A DNA stretch of 64,000 nt from Cladochytrium replicatum (Eukaryota > Chytridiomycota > Chytridiomycetes > Cladochytriales > Cladochytriaceae). The translations under genes and the position numbers were made by a program. Below, in pieces: positions 1 to 9,319 of this stretch. The notes below the pieces were generated by a model. That model was not told the DNA's origin, did not search any database, and worked only from the letters and a program-made list of their open reading frames with translations. Each line of letters begins with the position of its first letter. Position 1 is the stretch's first letter. The stretch spans positions 1 through 64,000 of the forward strand of contig JAHLKD010000033.1 in assembly GCA_025526935.1 (NCBI GenBank), written 5' to 3'.

Positions 1-308
1 GTGAGCTTCCCGATGATCTTGGATCGGGCCTTGCGATCATCCAGAACACTTTCTTCATGGGCGGCGATTTCGGCCTTGCCAGCATTGCTAGTCTCGTCAA
101 AACCAGTTCGCAGTCGTGGGTCAGGATTTGGTCCCTTGTCGACAACTGTCCAGAGCTCCTTGCCCTCGAGATAGGCCACCATGCGGAGTCGCCAGGTATG
201 ATAATTCTCTCCGTCAAAGACAAAGAGATTGTCATCCTGAGCTTTGCGGGTCATGAGCGCCGTTGGTTTCGGTTGTTGTTGGGAAGAGCGAGAATCCACT
301 GCTACCAT
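1..308 (-). CDS. Copia-type Gag N-terminus, cut by the window edge
   Basis: Reading the minus strand from an ATG at 306-308, about 102 codons stay open to the window edge. The protein starts MVAVDSRSSQQQPKP and contains FDGENYHTWRLRM followed by LEGKELWTVVD. This is the typical opening of Ty1/Copia Gag proteins of the DUF4219/UBN2 type, where an aromatic-rich 'F.G.NY..W...M' block precedes a helical capsid-like domain. The element body lies to the left, outside the window. It is a different family from the Copia element at 2758-9319, whose Gag starts with MGSGSNDATSS. No LTR could be recognised between 309 and 740. Whether it is complete cannot be judged. Confidence 0.7.
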   Translation of the reverse strand, partial: MVAVDSRSSQQQPKPTALMTRKAQDDNLFVFDGENYHTWRLRMVAYLEGKELWTVVDKGPNPDPRLRTGFDETSNAGKAEIAAHEESVLDDRKARSKIIGKL

Positions 309-747
309 GTAGAATTTCGTCGTAGGCAGGTAAGATCAGATAAGAGGGTACTTGTTCAATGTATTGGAAGCTTAAGACTCACACCTTTTATAGGTTCTCC
401 CATTCCCAACAAAGCCTCCCTTAATTTGTCCTTGCCACGTCAGCAGCGGCGCTCTCCTTCCTCCTTTGGTAAGTCCCCTTCAAGTTTGCTGGTGATCCGG
501 AATTTTCTGGAACGCTGGCTTTTGAAGTTTTCGTCGAAGAACATGAAGCCGAAATAGAAACAGAAATGAAAATTTTGGATAACAACAAAGCTAGCGTCGT
601 GGGTTAAACCACAAGCCATTCAACATCATGTCGCAAGTTCGATTCCGAGGATCAACAATAATCCTGTTGTTATCCTCAGCCGAACTTTTTCTTTCTGAAA
701 GTAAAAACAAAGAAGGAAAACTTTTATGAACGAAACAACACTCAACA
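309..747. other. Unassigned stretch between two Copia fragments
   Basis: No convincing gene, RNA or repeat was recognised here. It lies between the Gag start on the minus strand and the 5'-truncated Copia fragment that begins at about 748. It probably includes the leader or LTR of the left-edge element, but no TG...CA pair could be defined. Confidence 0.4.
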
Positions 748-1207
748 GGCGGGCGATGCAGATAGATACTCACGAACCGGTTACGTGGTAATGTTCGCTA
801 ATGCGGCAATCAGTTGGCAGTCGATTCGACAACAGACTATTGCAGCCTCGTCGTCGGAAGCCGAACTGTATGCGCTGAACGAACTATCGCGTGAGATGAA
901 GTGGATGAAAAATCTTATGACGGGTATTGGAATTACGTCGTTCAATCCGCTCCGTTTATGGCAAGACAATCAATCCACCGAGTCTATCGCAAACAATCTG
1001 TTCAACAACAAACGGACCAAACACATGGACGTTCGCGAGAGATTTGTGAATCTCCAAGTTGAACAGAAACATCAGGAGTTACACCATATGGATACTTCTG
1101 ATATGATTGCGGACGTCTTAACTAAACCTCTTGGAAGTAAATTATACCTTAAACACAGGGGCTCGTTGGGGCTAGTCAGTCAGTCTTCACTTAATATACT
1201 ATCTTGA
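748..1207 (+). pseudogene. 5'-truncated Copia polyprotein fragment (RNase H end)
   Basis: The plus strand encodes the last roughly 150 residues of a Copia polyprotein, including the RNase H block SSSEAELYALNEL and the end motif ADVLTKPLGSKLY. It is nearly identical to the end of the intact element at 3484-8667 but lies in the opposite orientation. Similarity begins abruptly at about 748, inside the codons for the GDADRYSRTGYV block, so everything upstream (Gag, protease, integrase and most of reverse transcriptase) is missing. The stop at 1205-1207 and the following 3' leader, polypurine tract and LTR are preserved. It cannot move on its own. Confidence 0.9.
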
Positions 1208-1322
1208 ACGACTGGCTGGCGATATCCATACAACTCACCTTTATTTCAATAGAATATCAACTTCAGCATTTACAGAAAGTTATGATCGGTTGAGTGATAC
1301 TCTCGGTTGTACCTATCTAATG

Positions 1323-1334
1323 ACTGAGGGGGTG
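1323..1334 (+). promoter_or_regulatory. Polypurine tract of the truncated Copia copy
   Basis: The sequence GAGGGGGTG lies directly before the LTR start TGTTAAGT. This is the position expected for the plus-strand DNA primer, and the same tract precedes the 3' LTR of the intact copy. Confidence 0.75.
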
Positions 1335-1929
1335 TGTTAAGTATTTCGATTGATGGACTTGGCCAATCCAGTCATTGATAGTACAAAAACACAAACGCCC
1401 GATATACAGAAATGTCACTCTTCACTGAGCAACATTTCTAACTATTGAACTAAAGCATATAGATGATGATCTATTACGAGTTTGGATACCTCCGGTTATT
1501 TCTTCATGGGTTATATTTATTGCAGCCATAGGTATAGTAAACTGTCATTACTTTTCTATCATCCACTTGTAGAAGTGAAGCCCGGATCAGATCACAGCAA
1601 AGGTTTACATATGATTAACGCGTTCGTGGGAATCATGTGTGAGAACAATCCTGTTGAGGAGAACTAGATCTCACGCACAGCTTAGCATGATTATGCTTCG
1701 CTACGCCTGTGAGAAGAAGAGTCAAACCTTATTGCTGCGATCCAGATCTTCCGGAAGAAAAGCCAAAACGACAGTACACTTATTTAAGGAGCCTGTGGCG
1801 ATACACACAAGGAGCATTCTCTTGCGCTAGCACTTGTGACTCGCAATCTTCTTTATTCATCTCTTACTAACATTAACCCGTGAATTAACACGCACAACCT
1901 GAGGATCCAGACCACAGCTTTGTTCAACA
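1335..1929 (+). repeat. Copia LTR (3' LTR of the truncated copy)
   Basis: The repeat starts TGTTAAGTATTTCG and ends CTTTGTTCAACA, so it has TGTT/AACA ends. It is collinear, in reverse complement, with the LTRs at 2758-3356, 8719-9319 and 20128-20726. It differs from the two nearly identical LTRs of the intact element at several positions. The next bases (TGAAC) begin an older Gag relic, so this copy inserted into, or was joined to, another Copia remnant. Confidence 0.9.
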
Positions 1930-2200
1930 TGAACGACCATCTGCACTCGAAGAATACGACACAACAAATGACTTTGATTATGCCGTTGAAGAGTACGAGG
2001 TAGCGTTGAAAGAGTACAACGCAATTGTGAATGACAATCATCGACGATTGCAATCATATCGCGCTGAATTACAGATGTACGAACAATCTCAAGGACACAA
2101 CAACATTGCAAACAGTTGTCTTGCCGATTTTTTTCCGGATGTTGATGCATGCACATATATGGAACTAGCTACTCCAGTCTTCATCCACTACCGACACTGA
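1930..2200 (+). pseudogene. Divergent Copia Gag relic
   Basis: The plus frame gives EYEVALKEYNAIVNDNHRRL then QSYRAELQMYEQSQGHNNIA and CLADFFPDVDACTYMELA. This matches the Gag helix of the intact Copia element (LAIVTHNSHLRTQYRAEMQDY followed by an NNVAVGILCECFP block) only distantly. It is therefore a related but older family. Its start is cut by the LTR ending at 1929 and the frame stops at 2200. Nothing further of this element is readable except a possible LTR remnant downstream. Confidence 0.6.
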
Positions 2201-2757
2201 GGGGAAATAGCCTTACCAGAGACGTCTGGGACAAGTTCATGCGTAATCATACATTACATGAAAGAACTGGCATTTCTAACTATTGGTCATGAAGACATCC
2301 TCCTTTACTCATTGGAATCTAGTAGAGTTCTGAGAGTGATCACGCGTTTGAGAAAGAATGTGATGCTAATCAGTTTGCTGCTGACAGTTATATCATACTC
2401 GAGTACATCTCGTATGATATTAATGCAAGGTACTACATACTTATTTCTCATAGAGAACATGTCATTGTAGACAAGATTATAGCTAATCTTCATGTTCTGC
2501 TCACAATGGTAATTGTGAACGATCACTGGGATCTATATCTCTCTATTCGAGAGAATAATGTTTATATTAGATATTTCCATATATCTATAGCCACAGGTTA
2601 ATTATAAAAGCCGAAACGACAGTATATTTGAATTGTTTACACAATTCAAAGAGCCTGTGGCGATATGAGATTTCGGGTGGCTGTGGCGCAAGAGCGTGAT
2701 TGGAGAAACACGAAACTCTGCACATACACAGATCAACCGGAGGACTATCTCTAGTGC
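2201..2757 (+). repeat. Probable decayed Copia LTR relic
   Basis: This AT-rich stretch has no gene. Between about 2605 and 2670 it carries AAAGCCGAAACGACAGTATA and later GAGCCTGTGGCGATA. Both resemble blocks of the young LTR (AAAGCCAAAACGACAGTACA and GAGCCTGTGGCGATA) in the same order and in the plus orientation. It is read as an old LTR of a related family. Its boundaries cannot be fixed. Confidence 0.45.
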
Positions 2758-3356
2758 TGTTGAACAAAGCTGTGGTCTGGATCCTCAGGTTGTGTGTGTT
2801 GCTAATTCACGGGTTAATGTTTCTAAGAGATGAATAAAGAAGATTGCGAGTCACAAGTACTAGCGCAAGAGAATGCTCCTTGTGTGTATCGCCACAGGCT
2901 CCTTAAATAAGTGTACTGTCGTTTTGGCTTTTCCTTCCGGAAGATCTGGATCGAAGCGATAAGGTTTGACTCTTCTTCTCACAGGCGTAGCGAAGCATAA
3001 TCATGCTAAGCTGTGTGTGAGATCTAGCTCTCCTCAACAGGATTGTTCTCACACATGATTCCCACGAACGCGTTAATCATATGTAAACCTTTGCTGTGAT
3101 CTGATCCGGGCTTCACTTCTACAAGTGGATGATAGAAAAGTAATGACAGTTTACTATACCTATGGCCGCAATAAATATAACCCATGAAGAAATACCCGGA
3201 GGTATCCAAACTCGTAATAGATCATCATCTATATGCTTTAGTTCAATAGTTAGAAATGTTGCTCAGTGAAGAGTGACATTTCTGTATATCGGGCGTTTGT
3301 GTTTTTGTACTATCAATGACTGGATTGGCCAAGTCCATCAATCGAAATACTTAACA
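2758..3356 (-). repeat. 3' LTR of the intact Copia element
   Basis: This 599 bp repeat reads TGTTGAACAAAG...TACTTAACA on the plus strand, or TGTTAAG...TTCAACA in element orientation. It lacks two bases (in an A run near 2872) relative to the 5' LTR and carries T where the other has C in the GCTGTGYGTGAG block. Otherwise the two look identical. Confidence 0.93.
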
Positions 3357-3367
3357 CACCCCCTCAG
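3357..3367 (-). promoter_or_regulatory. Polypurine tract
   Basis: On the minus strand TGAGGGGGTG abuts the 3' LTR start TGTTAAG. It is the expected plus-strand primer for reverse transcription. Confidence 0.8.
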
Positions 3368-3483
3368 TCATTAGATAGGTACAACCGAGAGTATCACTCA
3401 ACCGATCATAACTTTCTGTAAATGCTGAAGTTGATATTCTATTGAAATAAAGGTGAGTTGTATGGACATCGCCAGCCGGTCGT

Positions 3484-6400
3484 TCAAGATAGTATATTAA
3501 GTGAAGACTGACTGACTAGCCCCAACGAGCCCCTGTGTTTAAGGTATAATTTACTTCCAAGAGGTTTAGTTAAGATGTCCGCGATCATATCAGAAGTATC
3601 CATATGGTGTAACTCCTGATGTTTCTGTTCAACTTGGAGATTCACAAATCTCTCGCGAACGTCCATGTGTTTGGTCCGTTTGTTGTTGAACAGATTGTTT
3701 GCGATAGACTCGGTGGATTGATTGTCTTGCCATAAACGGAGCGGATTGAACGACGTAATTCCAATACCCGTCATAAGATTTTTCATCCACTTCATCTCAC
3801 GCGATAGTTCGTTCAGCGCATACAGTTCGGCTTCCGACGACGAGGCTGCAATAGTCTGTTGTCGAATCGACTGCCAACTGATTGCCGCATTAGCCAACAT
3901 TACCACGTAACCGGTTCGTGAGTATCTATCTGCATCGCCCGCCCAGTCTGCATCGGCATAACCTTGTGGGTTGTTAGCCGAATCAAACATGTAGAGACCG
4001 TCGGGTCTTAGCATCGGAGACGTGATACCAGTCCGTGTATAGTGTAAACCGTAATCCCAAGTACCGAGTAAATATCGTTGTAATCGATAGAGAGCCTTTG
4101 ATTCTGACTGTCGAGGATCAATCTGATGTTGTGCCAAAATATTGACTGCGTATGAAATATCCGGTCGTGTCTTAGTCGCCACGTACGATATCTTCATTAA
4201 CATTGATCGAAATTGTGTTGCCTCGGCATCGGACAGTGTTGGTGTGGTCTCATCAAAGATATATGATTTTGACATCGGTGTTTTGGTCGGTTTGATGTTG
4301 GTACCCCATAAATTCGCTTCTTCGAGAATCTTCTTTACGTACAATGCATTGCTAAGGAAATATCCTTCCGTTGTCTGCAATAACTCCATTTTCAGAATCC
4401 ATTTCGCCTTCGAAGTACTGCCTACTGTGAACGAAGTTTCCAAATCGGTCTGAAACCGATGATATGCGTTTGGATCTGTGGAAAAATGTAGTATATCATC
4501 GACATGAACGGTAGTGTGTTCGCGGGTATTATTTGTTGGATTGTATCGCCAGAAATGACAGATGTCTGCAATATTCCGCACGAAACCAACACTGAGATAT
4601 TGTTTCCAAAGAGTTTTGTACCATTCTCGAGCTGCCTGGTGTAGACCGTACAGACTTTTGATAAGTCTGCAGACGATGGGTCGATTCCGGAAATCTACTC
4701 GTCCGAAACCATGAGGGAGTTCGACGTAGTTCTCTTCTTCCAGTATTGCATTGAGATATGCACCCTTGATATCAAACTGGAATATGATCATGCCGACTAA
4801 TGCTGCTAATGCAATCAGAAAACGGATCGTGGACGTTTTCGTAACTGGAGAATAGGTTTCATCGAAATCCAATCCTTCAATCTGTGAAAATCCTCGTACG
4901 ACCCAACGTGCTTTGAATCGAGTAATATTGCCATGTTCGTCAAGCTTATATGTGAAAACCCATTTGCCCGATAATAAATTCCGTCCATCAGGTAAAAACG
5001 TTTCGGCCCAAGTATTGTTGCCGACTAGTTGTGTGACTTCCTCCTTCATCGCCGCTAACCAGAATGGAGCCTCATCGGATCGTGATAAAGCCTCACGAAG
5101 AGTCTTTGGTGCAGTCCGTATATTTCCATTCGCAATTGGTTGTGTTGGATATGAGGAATCGGCCTTCAGGGTCCAATCGATATTAGGAACGGACCGGGTA
5201 AACAAGGAATTTTGTTTCCTTTTGGCGTTCGACAAATTTGCACTTGCTTGACGTTTTCGTTTTCTTGCTGCATACGCTTCGTCGACATCTTCTCCAATGA
5301 ATTGAAGATCACTTTCGAGTTGTGCATCATATTCCTCTACAGGAGATACGGAAGACAAATTCGGAGATTCTTCAGTAATGGATTGTGGAGTCGATAAATC
5401 AGCATTTGGATCATAATCAGCATCGTCTGGGTCATCATCGTCTAGTCCATGTAAATGTTCAACAACATGCATGTCACCGGCTTCTTCTAAGCGGTAATAT
5501 ATGGGGTCGTCGTTTATATCCTCATCGATTTCTTCGTCTGCAACGGTAGAAATCGGGAAATTGTCTGAGACAAACTCAACAGTCGTCTCTTGCACCCCCT
5601 GATCCCCGGTTGGTATTTGATCAACATCGAAATATGTCCCGGCCTTCAGTGGATATTGTACCGTAAGATCGTCGAGTAACTGTCGGGTAGGATTATAACC
5701 AACAAAAACTCCCTCGTGGAACGTAACATGGAAGTATTCGCCTATTGTGTTTGTCCGAAAATTGAGTGCTATGACGATCTTCAGGTCTTCACCCTTGTAT
5801 CCGAGAAACAGACCTAGTTCAGACTTGTCTCGGATTCTGCGCGCCAACCTTTGTTCGTGTGAGATCCACAAACTAACGAGTGTTCCAAAGGCGTGGATAG
5901 TTGCCAAATCTATCCGCTTGTCAAGGTAAGCACAGTACGGAATCGCATTCACAGCTGAATGGAAAGTAGCGTTCTTGACGACCGCAGCGTATAGGATGGA
6001 GAGTTGCACGAATTGAAGTGTTCGTGGTAGTCCAGCTTGTAGCAGCATCGCGTCCGACATATACTTGATCGATTGTATATTCCGCTCTGATAGACCATCG
6101 AGTTCCTTTACTGACGGAGGAGCTGGGTGGACGCGGATGCGAGGAATCTTGGTATTGCACCATTGGATCAACCGTTTAGTAATCAATTCTCCTGAATCGG
6201 AACGTAGTTCAGCAACGTGTAATGGGTGATTGCGATTTTCCACATCAGCGATATGTCGAATCATACTATCCACCGCATCACTCTTTCGATTCAGGAAGTA
6301 GATTGTGATGAAACGAGGTTGTTCGTCGACAATGATCTGCCAATATCTCTTCTTCTGTCCGTCGTAGATTAAACGTACGACATCGGAAAACAGACGGAAA

Positions 6401-8667
6401 AGTTTCCTCGGAGCTCGACTTATTGTAGAATAAATCGGCTTCTGCTTCAGCTTCGTGCGACTACAGACCAAACAATTCTGCATAATTGATTTGTTGACAA
6501 GATTGAATGCATCCGGTTCAACCTTGGGCATTTTGATGTTGAGCTTCTCTGCCGTTCGAAAGATTGTCCGTAAGTGGATGTGACCAAACTGCTGGTGTAA
6601 CTTTGCAAGTTCGTGTACTGTCACTGGCGATAAGTTGGTGCTCACTCCAACTGTATCTTGAGATGCTCGTTGACATTCATCATCGTTCGTTTGACGAATG
6701 TTGTTGTCTGACATTACATCGAGACCCATCGCGTGAGAAGATCGTACACCGGACGTAAAGTCCATCGACTGATCGAGACCTTCTGCGGATACCGCTACTG
6801 CTTTAGCTCGTTGAGCAATCACATGCCGCGGTTGGTGAGTTCCGACGGTACTAACATCAGCATAGAGATAGTACAAATCTCTTTCCCGTCGCCCAATAAT
6901 AACGTGTTCATCCGTATCACCATGCGTGAGGATAACCTTGTCTTTGGTGAAACTCACAATGTCCCCGGAGTCTCCAATGATACTACACACTGATGCAAGT
7001 GTGTCTTCGAGATCAGGAACATAAAGTGCGTTGTGTATTATCTTAATTCGCCCATTGGGTAAAACTACAGATACATCTCCAAAACCACAAACTGGAATTG
7101 TATGACTATCCGCTAGTTCCACCACGTCCTCGTCATTCGTATACGTCAGCGAACTAAAGGCATGACGATTAGGTGTCATCCAAACAGTTGCGCCTGTATC
7201 AAGCAAACCCACACGATCCTTTGCTTGAACATGTACACGGACAACCTTCTGTGCCGAGTGTGCGTTCACTATCGAAAACATATTTCCGATGTATGTGTCA
7301 GCATCTTTATCAACAGAAGTAGGTTGGGTAAGGTCAAAGATTACCTTCTTGGTCAACACCGGTTTGGCGGTAGATTCGTCCTCCGACGAATCATCACCTG
7401 CATCGCCACGGCTGGCAATGAATGCACGAAAATCCGTGTCTAAACAAAGACTCTTTGCAGTGAGATAGCGTTTACACGCCGACTGCTTGTGTCCTCGTTT
7501 GCCACAGAAATTGCATGTGAGATCTGTCTTCTTTGCAGAAGAAGATGTGGACGACCTGGAGTCCTGCGACTGCCTGGTCCGAGTGGAACTGCTACTCCCA
7601 CCGCTACTGCCTGAGCCACCCGAGGCACCCTGCTTACGGCATTGAGCATTGGTGTGAGATGAGTTCGGATGCAAGGTACAAATATCCTCCGACTTCGCAA
7701 CCTTGGCTTTCGCTTTCGCCTTCGCTTTCTTCGCCTTTGCCTTCATGGCCTTCTTTGTCCCATTCGGCCCACCGGCATCCATGGTGACGTTGAGTTGGAC
7801 CAATTGGTTGAGGTCGGTCAAGATATTTGACACTGTTTCGAAGTAATGCGTTGGCTTTTGGTGGAATGGTCGCGGAGCATTCGGGTTTGCAGCATCAATT
7901 GGATCTTGTATTAACGCCGGTTCCCATTCGGCATACGCAGAAGTGATCATTTTTCCGAGAAAAGGTACGAGGGTCCGTAGTTCAATTGTCTGCATCGTGA
8001 TTTTTGCGACTAACCGGTTTAGTAGATCCTTGATTACGAGTTCGTCCGGTAAAGAGTTCAGTTTGAGTTCGAATAACTCAGTGAGGTCGGTCACAAACTG
8101 CTGAACGCTTTCTGCCGACTGACCGTTCGTACATTTCAGATCTACCAGCCGTTGCTCCCACATAGACGATTCGATCGGAGCTTGACCGCCAGCACTGAAA
8201 ATTCGGCGAAGTCCATCGACTTTGCCTTTTGCTGACGCATAAGCTCTGACTCGATTCATGTCGCGTTTTGGGAAACATTCGCATAGAATTCCAACTGCGA
8301 CGTTATTGTCCGCTTGTTGTGCACGGTAATCTTGCATCTCAGCACGATATTGCGTACGTAAGTGACTGTTGTGTGTGACGATCGCCAAATGTTCACGTAG
8401 TTCTGCTTCCCATTGTGCTCGTGCTTCGTTAGCAGCTCCGCCAGCAGCTCCGGCGATGACTATCGGACGCTGTGGGCGATTTCCTTCCGCCTCGTAATTC
8501 GGACTATCAGGAAGAGCCATTGGTTCTTGGAGAAGCATAGTGCCAGCGCCGCCACGTAAGTTTGCGTAAGTCTGCACTTGTTCCATGTACAGATCGAAAT
8601 CCTGCAGCGTTTTACCGGTGAATGGCTTCGGCCGCGAAGATGTGGCGTCATTCGATCCTGAACCCAT
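3484..8667 (-). CDS. Copia Gag-Pol polyprotein
   Basis: A single 1727-residue frame carries all Copia functions in the order Gag, protease, integrase, reverse transcriptase, RNase H. A Lys/Ala-rich basic stretch lies near residue 310, and the zinc knuckle CNFCGKRGHKQSAC (CX2CX4HX4C) is near residue 385. The protease motif LLDTGATVWMT is near 490. The integrase zinc region starts at HQQFGHIH near 690 and ends in CLVC. The integrase acidic residues lie in IIVDEQ, RSDSGE and the later VKELDG. Reverse transcriptase has FDIKGAYLNA and the catalytic box HVDD instead of the usual YVDD. RNase H has SSSEAELY near 1612. The product should assemble particles, copy RNA and integrate. ATG at 8665-8667 is supported by a second copy with the same start. 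Confidence 0.95.
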   Translation of the reverse strand: MGSGSNDATSSRPKPFTGKTLQDFDLYMEQVQTYANLRGGAGTMLLQEPMALPDSPNYEAEGNRPQRPIVIAGAAGGAANEARAQWEAELREHLAIVTHNSHLRTQYRAEMQDYRAQQADNNVAVGILCECFPKRDMNRVRAYASAKGKVDGLRRIFSAGGQAPIESSMWEQRLVDLKCTNGQSAESVQQFVTDLTELFELKLNSLPDELVIKDLLNRLVAKITMQTIELRTLVPFLGKMITSAYAEWEPALIQDPIDAANPNAPRPFHQKPTHYFETVSNILTDLNQLVQLNVTMDAGGPNGTKKAMKAKAKKAKAKAKAKVAKSEDICTLHPNSSHTNAQCRKQGASGGSGSSGGSSSSTRTRQSQDSRSSTSSSAKKTDLTCNFCGKRGHKQSACKRYLTAKSLCLDTDFRAFIASRGDAGDDSSEDESTAKPVLTKKVIFDLTQPTSVDKDADTYIGNMFSIVNAHSAQKVVRVHVQAKDRVGLLDTGATVWMTPNRHAFSSLTYTNDEDVVELADSHTIPVCGFGDVSVVLPNGRIKIIHNALYVPDLEDTLASVCSIIGDSGDIVSFTKDKVILTHGDTDEHVIIGRRERDLYYLYADVSTVGTHQPRHVIAQRAKAVAVSAEGLDQSMDFTSGVRSSHAMGLDVMSDNNIRQTNDDECQRASQDTVGVSTNLSPVTVHELAKLHQQFGHIHLRTIFRTAEKLNIKMPKVEPDAFNLVNKSIMQNCLVCSRTKLKQKPIYSTISRAPRKLFRLFSDVVRLIYDGQKKRYWQIIVDEQPRFITIYFLNRKSDAVDSMIRHIADVENRNHPLHVAELRSDSGELITKRLIQWCNTKIPRIRVHPAPPSVKELDGLSERNIQSIKYMSDAMLLQAGLPRTLQFVQLSILYAAVVKNATFHSAVNAIPYCAYLDKRIDLATIHAFGTLVSLWISHEQRLARRIRDKSELGLFLGYKGEDLKIVIALNFRTNTIGEYFHVTFHEGVFVGYNPTRQLLDDLTVQYPLKAGTYFDVDQIPTGDQGVQETTVEFVSDNFPISTVADEEIDEDINDDPIYYRLEEAGDMHVVEHLHGLDDDDPDDADYDPNADLSTPQSITEESPNLSSVSPVEEYDAQLESDLQFIGEDVDEAYAARKRKRQASANLSNAKRKQNSLFTRSVPNIDWTLKADSSYPTQPIANGNIRTAPKTLREALSRSDEAPFWLAAMKEEVTQLVGNNTWAETFLPDGRNLLSGKWVFTYKLDEHGNITRFKARWVVRGFSQIEGLDFDETYSPVTKTSTIRFLIALAALVGMIIFQFDIKGAYLNAILEEENYVELPHGFGRVDFRNRPIVCRLIKSLYGLHQAAREWYKTLWKQYLSVGFVRNIADICHFWRYNPTNNTREHTTVHVDDILHFSTDPNAYHRFQTDLETSFTVGSTSKAKWILKMELLQTTEGYFLSNALYVKKILEEANLWGTNIKPTKTPMSKSYIFDETTPTLSDAEATQFRSMLMKISYVATKTRPDISYAVNILAQHQIDPRQSESKALYRLQRYLLGTWDYGLHYTRTGITSPMLRPDGLYMFDSANNPQGYADADWAGDADRYSRTGYVVMLANAAISWQSIRQQTIAASSSEAELYALNELSREMKWMKNLMTGIGITSFNPLRLWQDNQSTESIANNLFNNKRTKHMDVRERFVNLQVEQKHQELHHMDTSDMIADILTKPLGSKLYLKHRGSLGLVSQSSLNILS

Positions 8668-8718
8668 CTTGTCGTTGTTGTCCGAAGAAATGTGTTAAGC
8701 AACGATTCGTAACTATTG

Positions 8719-9319
8719 TGTTGAACAAAGCTGTGGTCTGGATCCTCAGGTTGTGTGTGTTGCTAATTCACGGGTTAATGTTTCTAAGAGATGAATAAAG
8801 AAGATTGCGAGTCACAAGTACTAGCGCAAGAGAAAATGCTCCTTGTGTGTATCGCCACAGGCTCCTTAAATAAGTGTACTGTCGTTTTGGCTTTTCCTTC
8901 CGGAAGATCTGGATCGAAGCGATAAGGTTTGACTCTTCTTCTCACAGGCGTAGCGAAGCATAATCATGCTAAGCTGTGCGTGAGATCTAGCTCTCCTCAA
9001 CAGGATTGTTCTCACACATGATTCCCACGAACGCGTTAATCATATGTAAACCTTTGCTGTGATCTGATCCGGGCTTCACTTCTACAAGTGGATGATAGAA
9101 AAGTAATGACAGTTTACTATACCTATGGCCGCAATAAATATAACCCATGAAGAAATACCCGGAGGTATCCAAACTCGTAATAGATCATCATCTATATGCT
9201 TTAGTTCAATAGTTAGAAATGTTGCTCAGTGAAGAGTGACATTTCTGTATATCGGGCGTTTGTGTTTTTGTACTATCAATGACTGGATTGGCCAAGTCCA
9301 TCAATCGAAATACTTAACA
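8719..9319 (-). repeat. 5' LTR of the intact Copia element
   Basis: This 601 bp LTR carries the promoter end of the element. Directly inside it, the minus strand reads CAATAGTTACGAATCGTTGC. This does not begin with the TGG expected of a primer-binding site for a full tRNA 3' end, so an internal tRNA segment may be used. Confidence 0.9.

Larger units (their letters stand above)
2758..9319 (-). mobile_element. Apparently intact Ty1/Copia LTR retrotransposon
   Basis: The 6.56 kb element runs on the minus strand with LTRs at both ends, one uninterrupted polyprotein gene of 1727 codons, and a polypurine tract next to the left LTR. The two LTRs differ, by eye, by one 2-bp length change and one substitution. 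The flanking pentamers are AGTGC on the left and AATAC on the right, so no exact target duplication remains. The right end has cut into the hAT transposase pseudogene. Near-identical LTRs and an open gene suggest recent insertion and possible activity. Confidence 0.93.

Noticed and set aside
590-665. tRNA-like T-arm (AAGTTCGATTCCG)
   Set aside because: The stem around the loop does not pair and no acceptor or anticodon arm could be built.
3722-7787. Numerous plus-strand frames of 60-110 codons across the intact Copia element
   Set aside because: All are antisense shadows of Gag-Pol; the same set recurs across the second copy.
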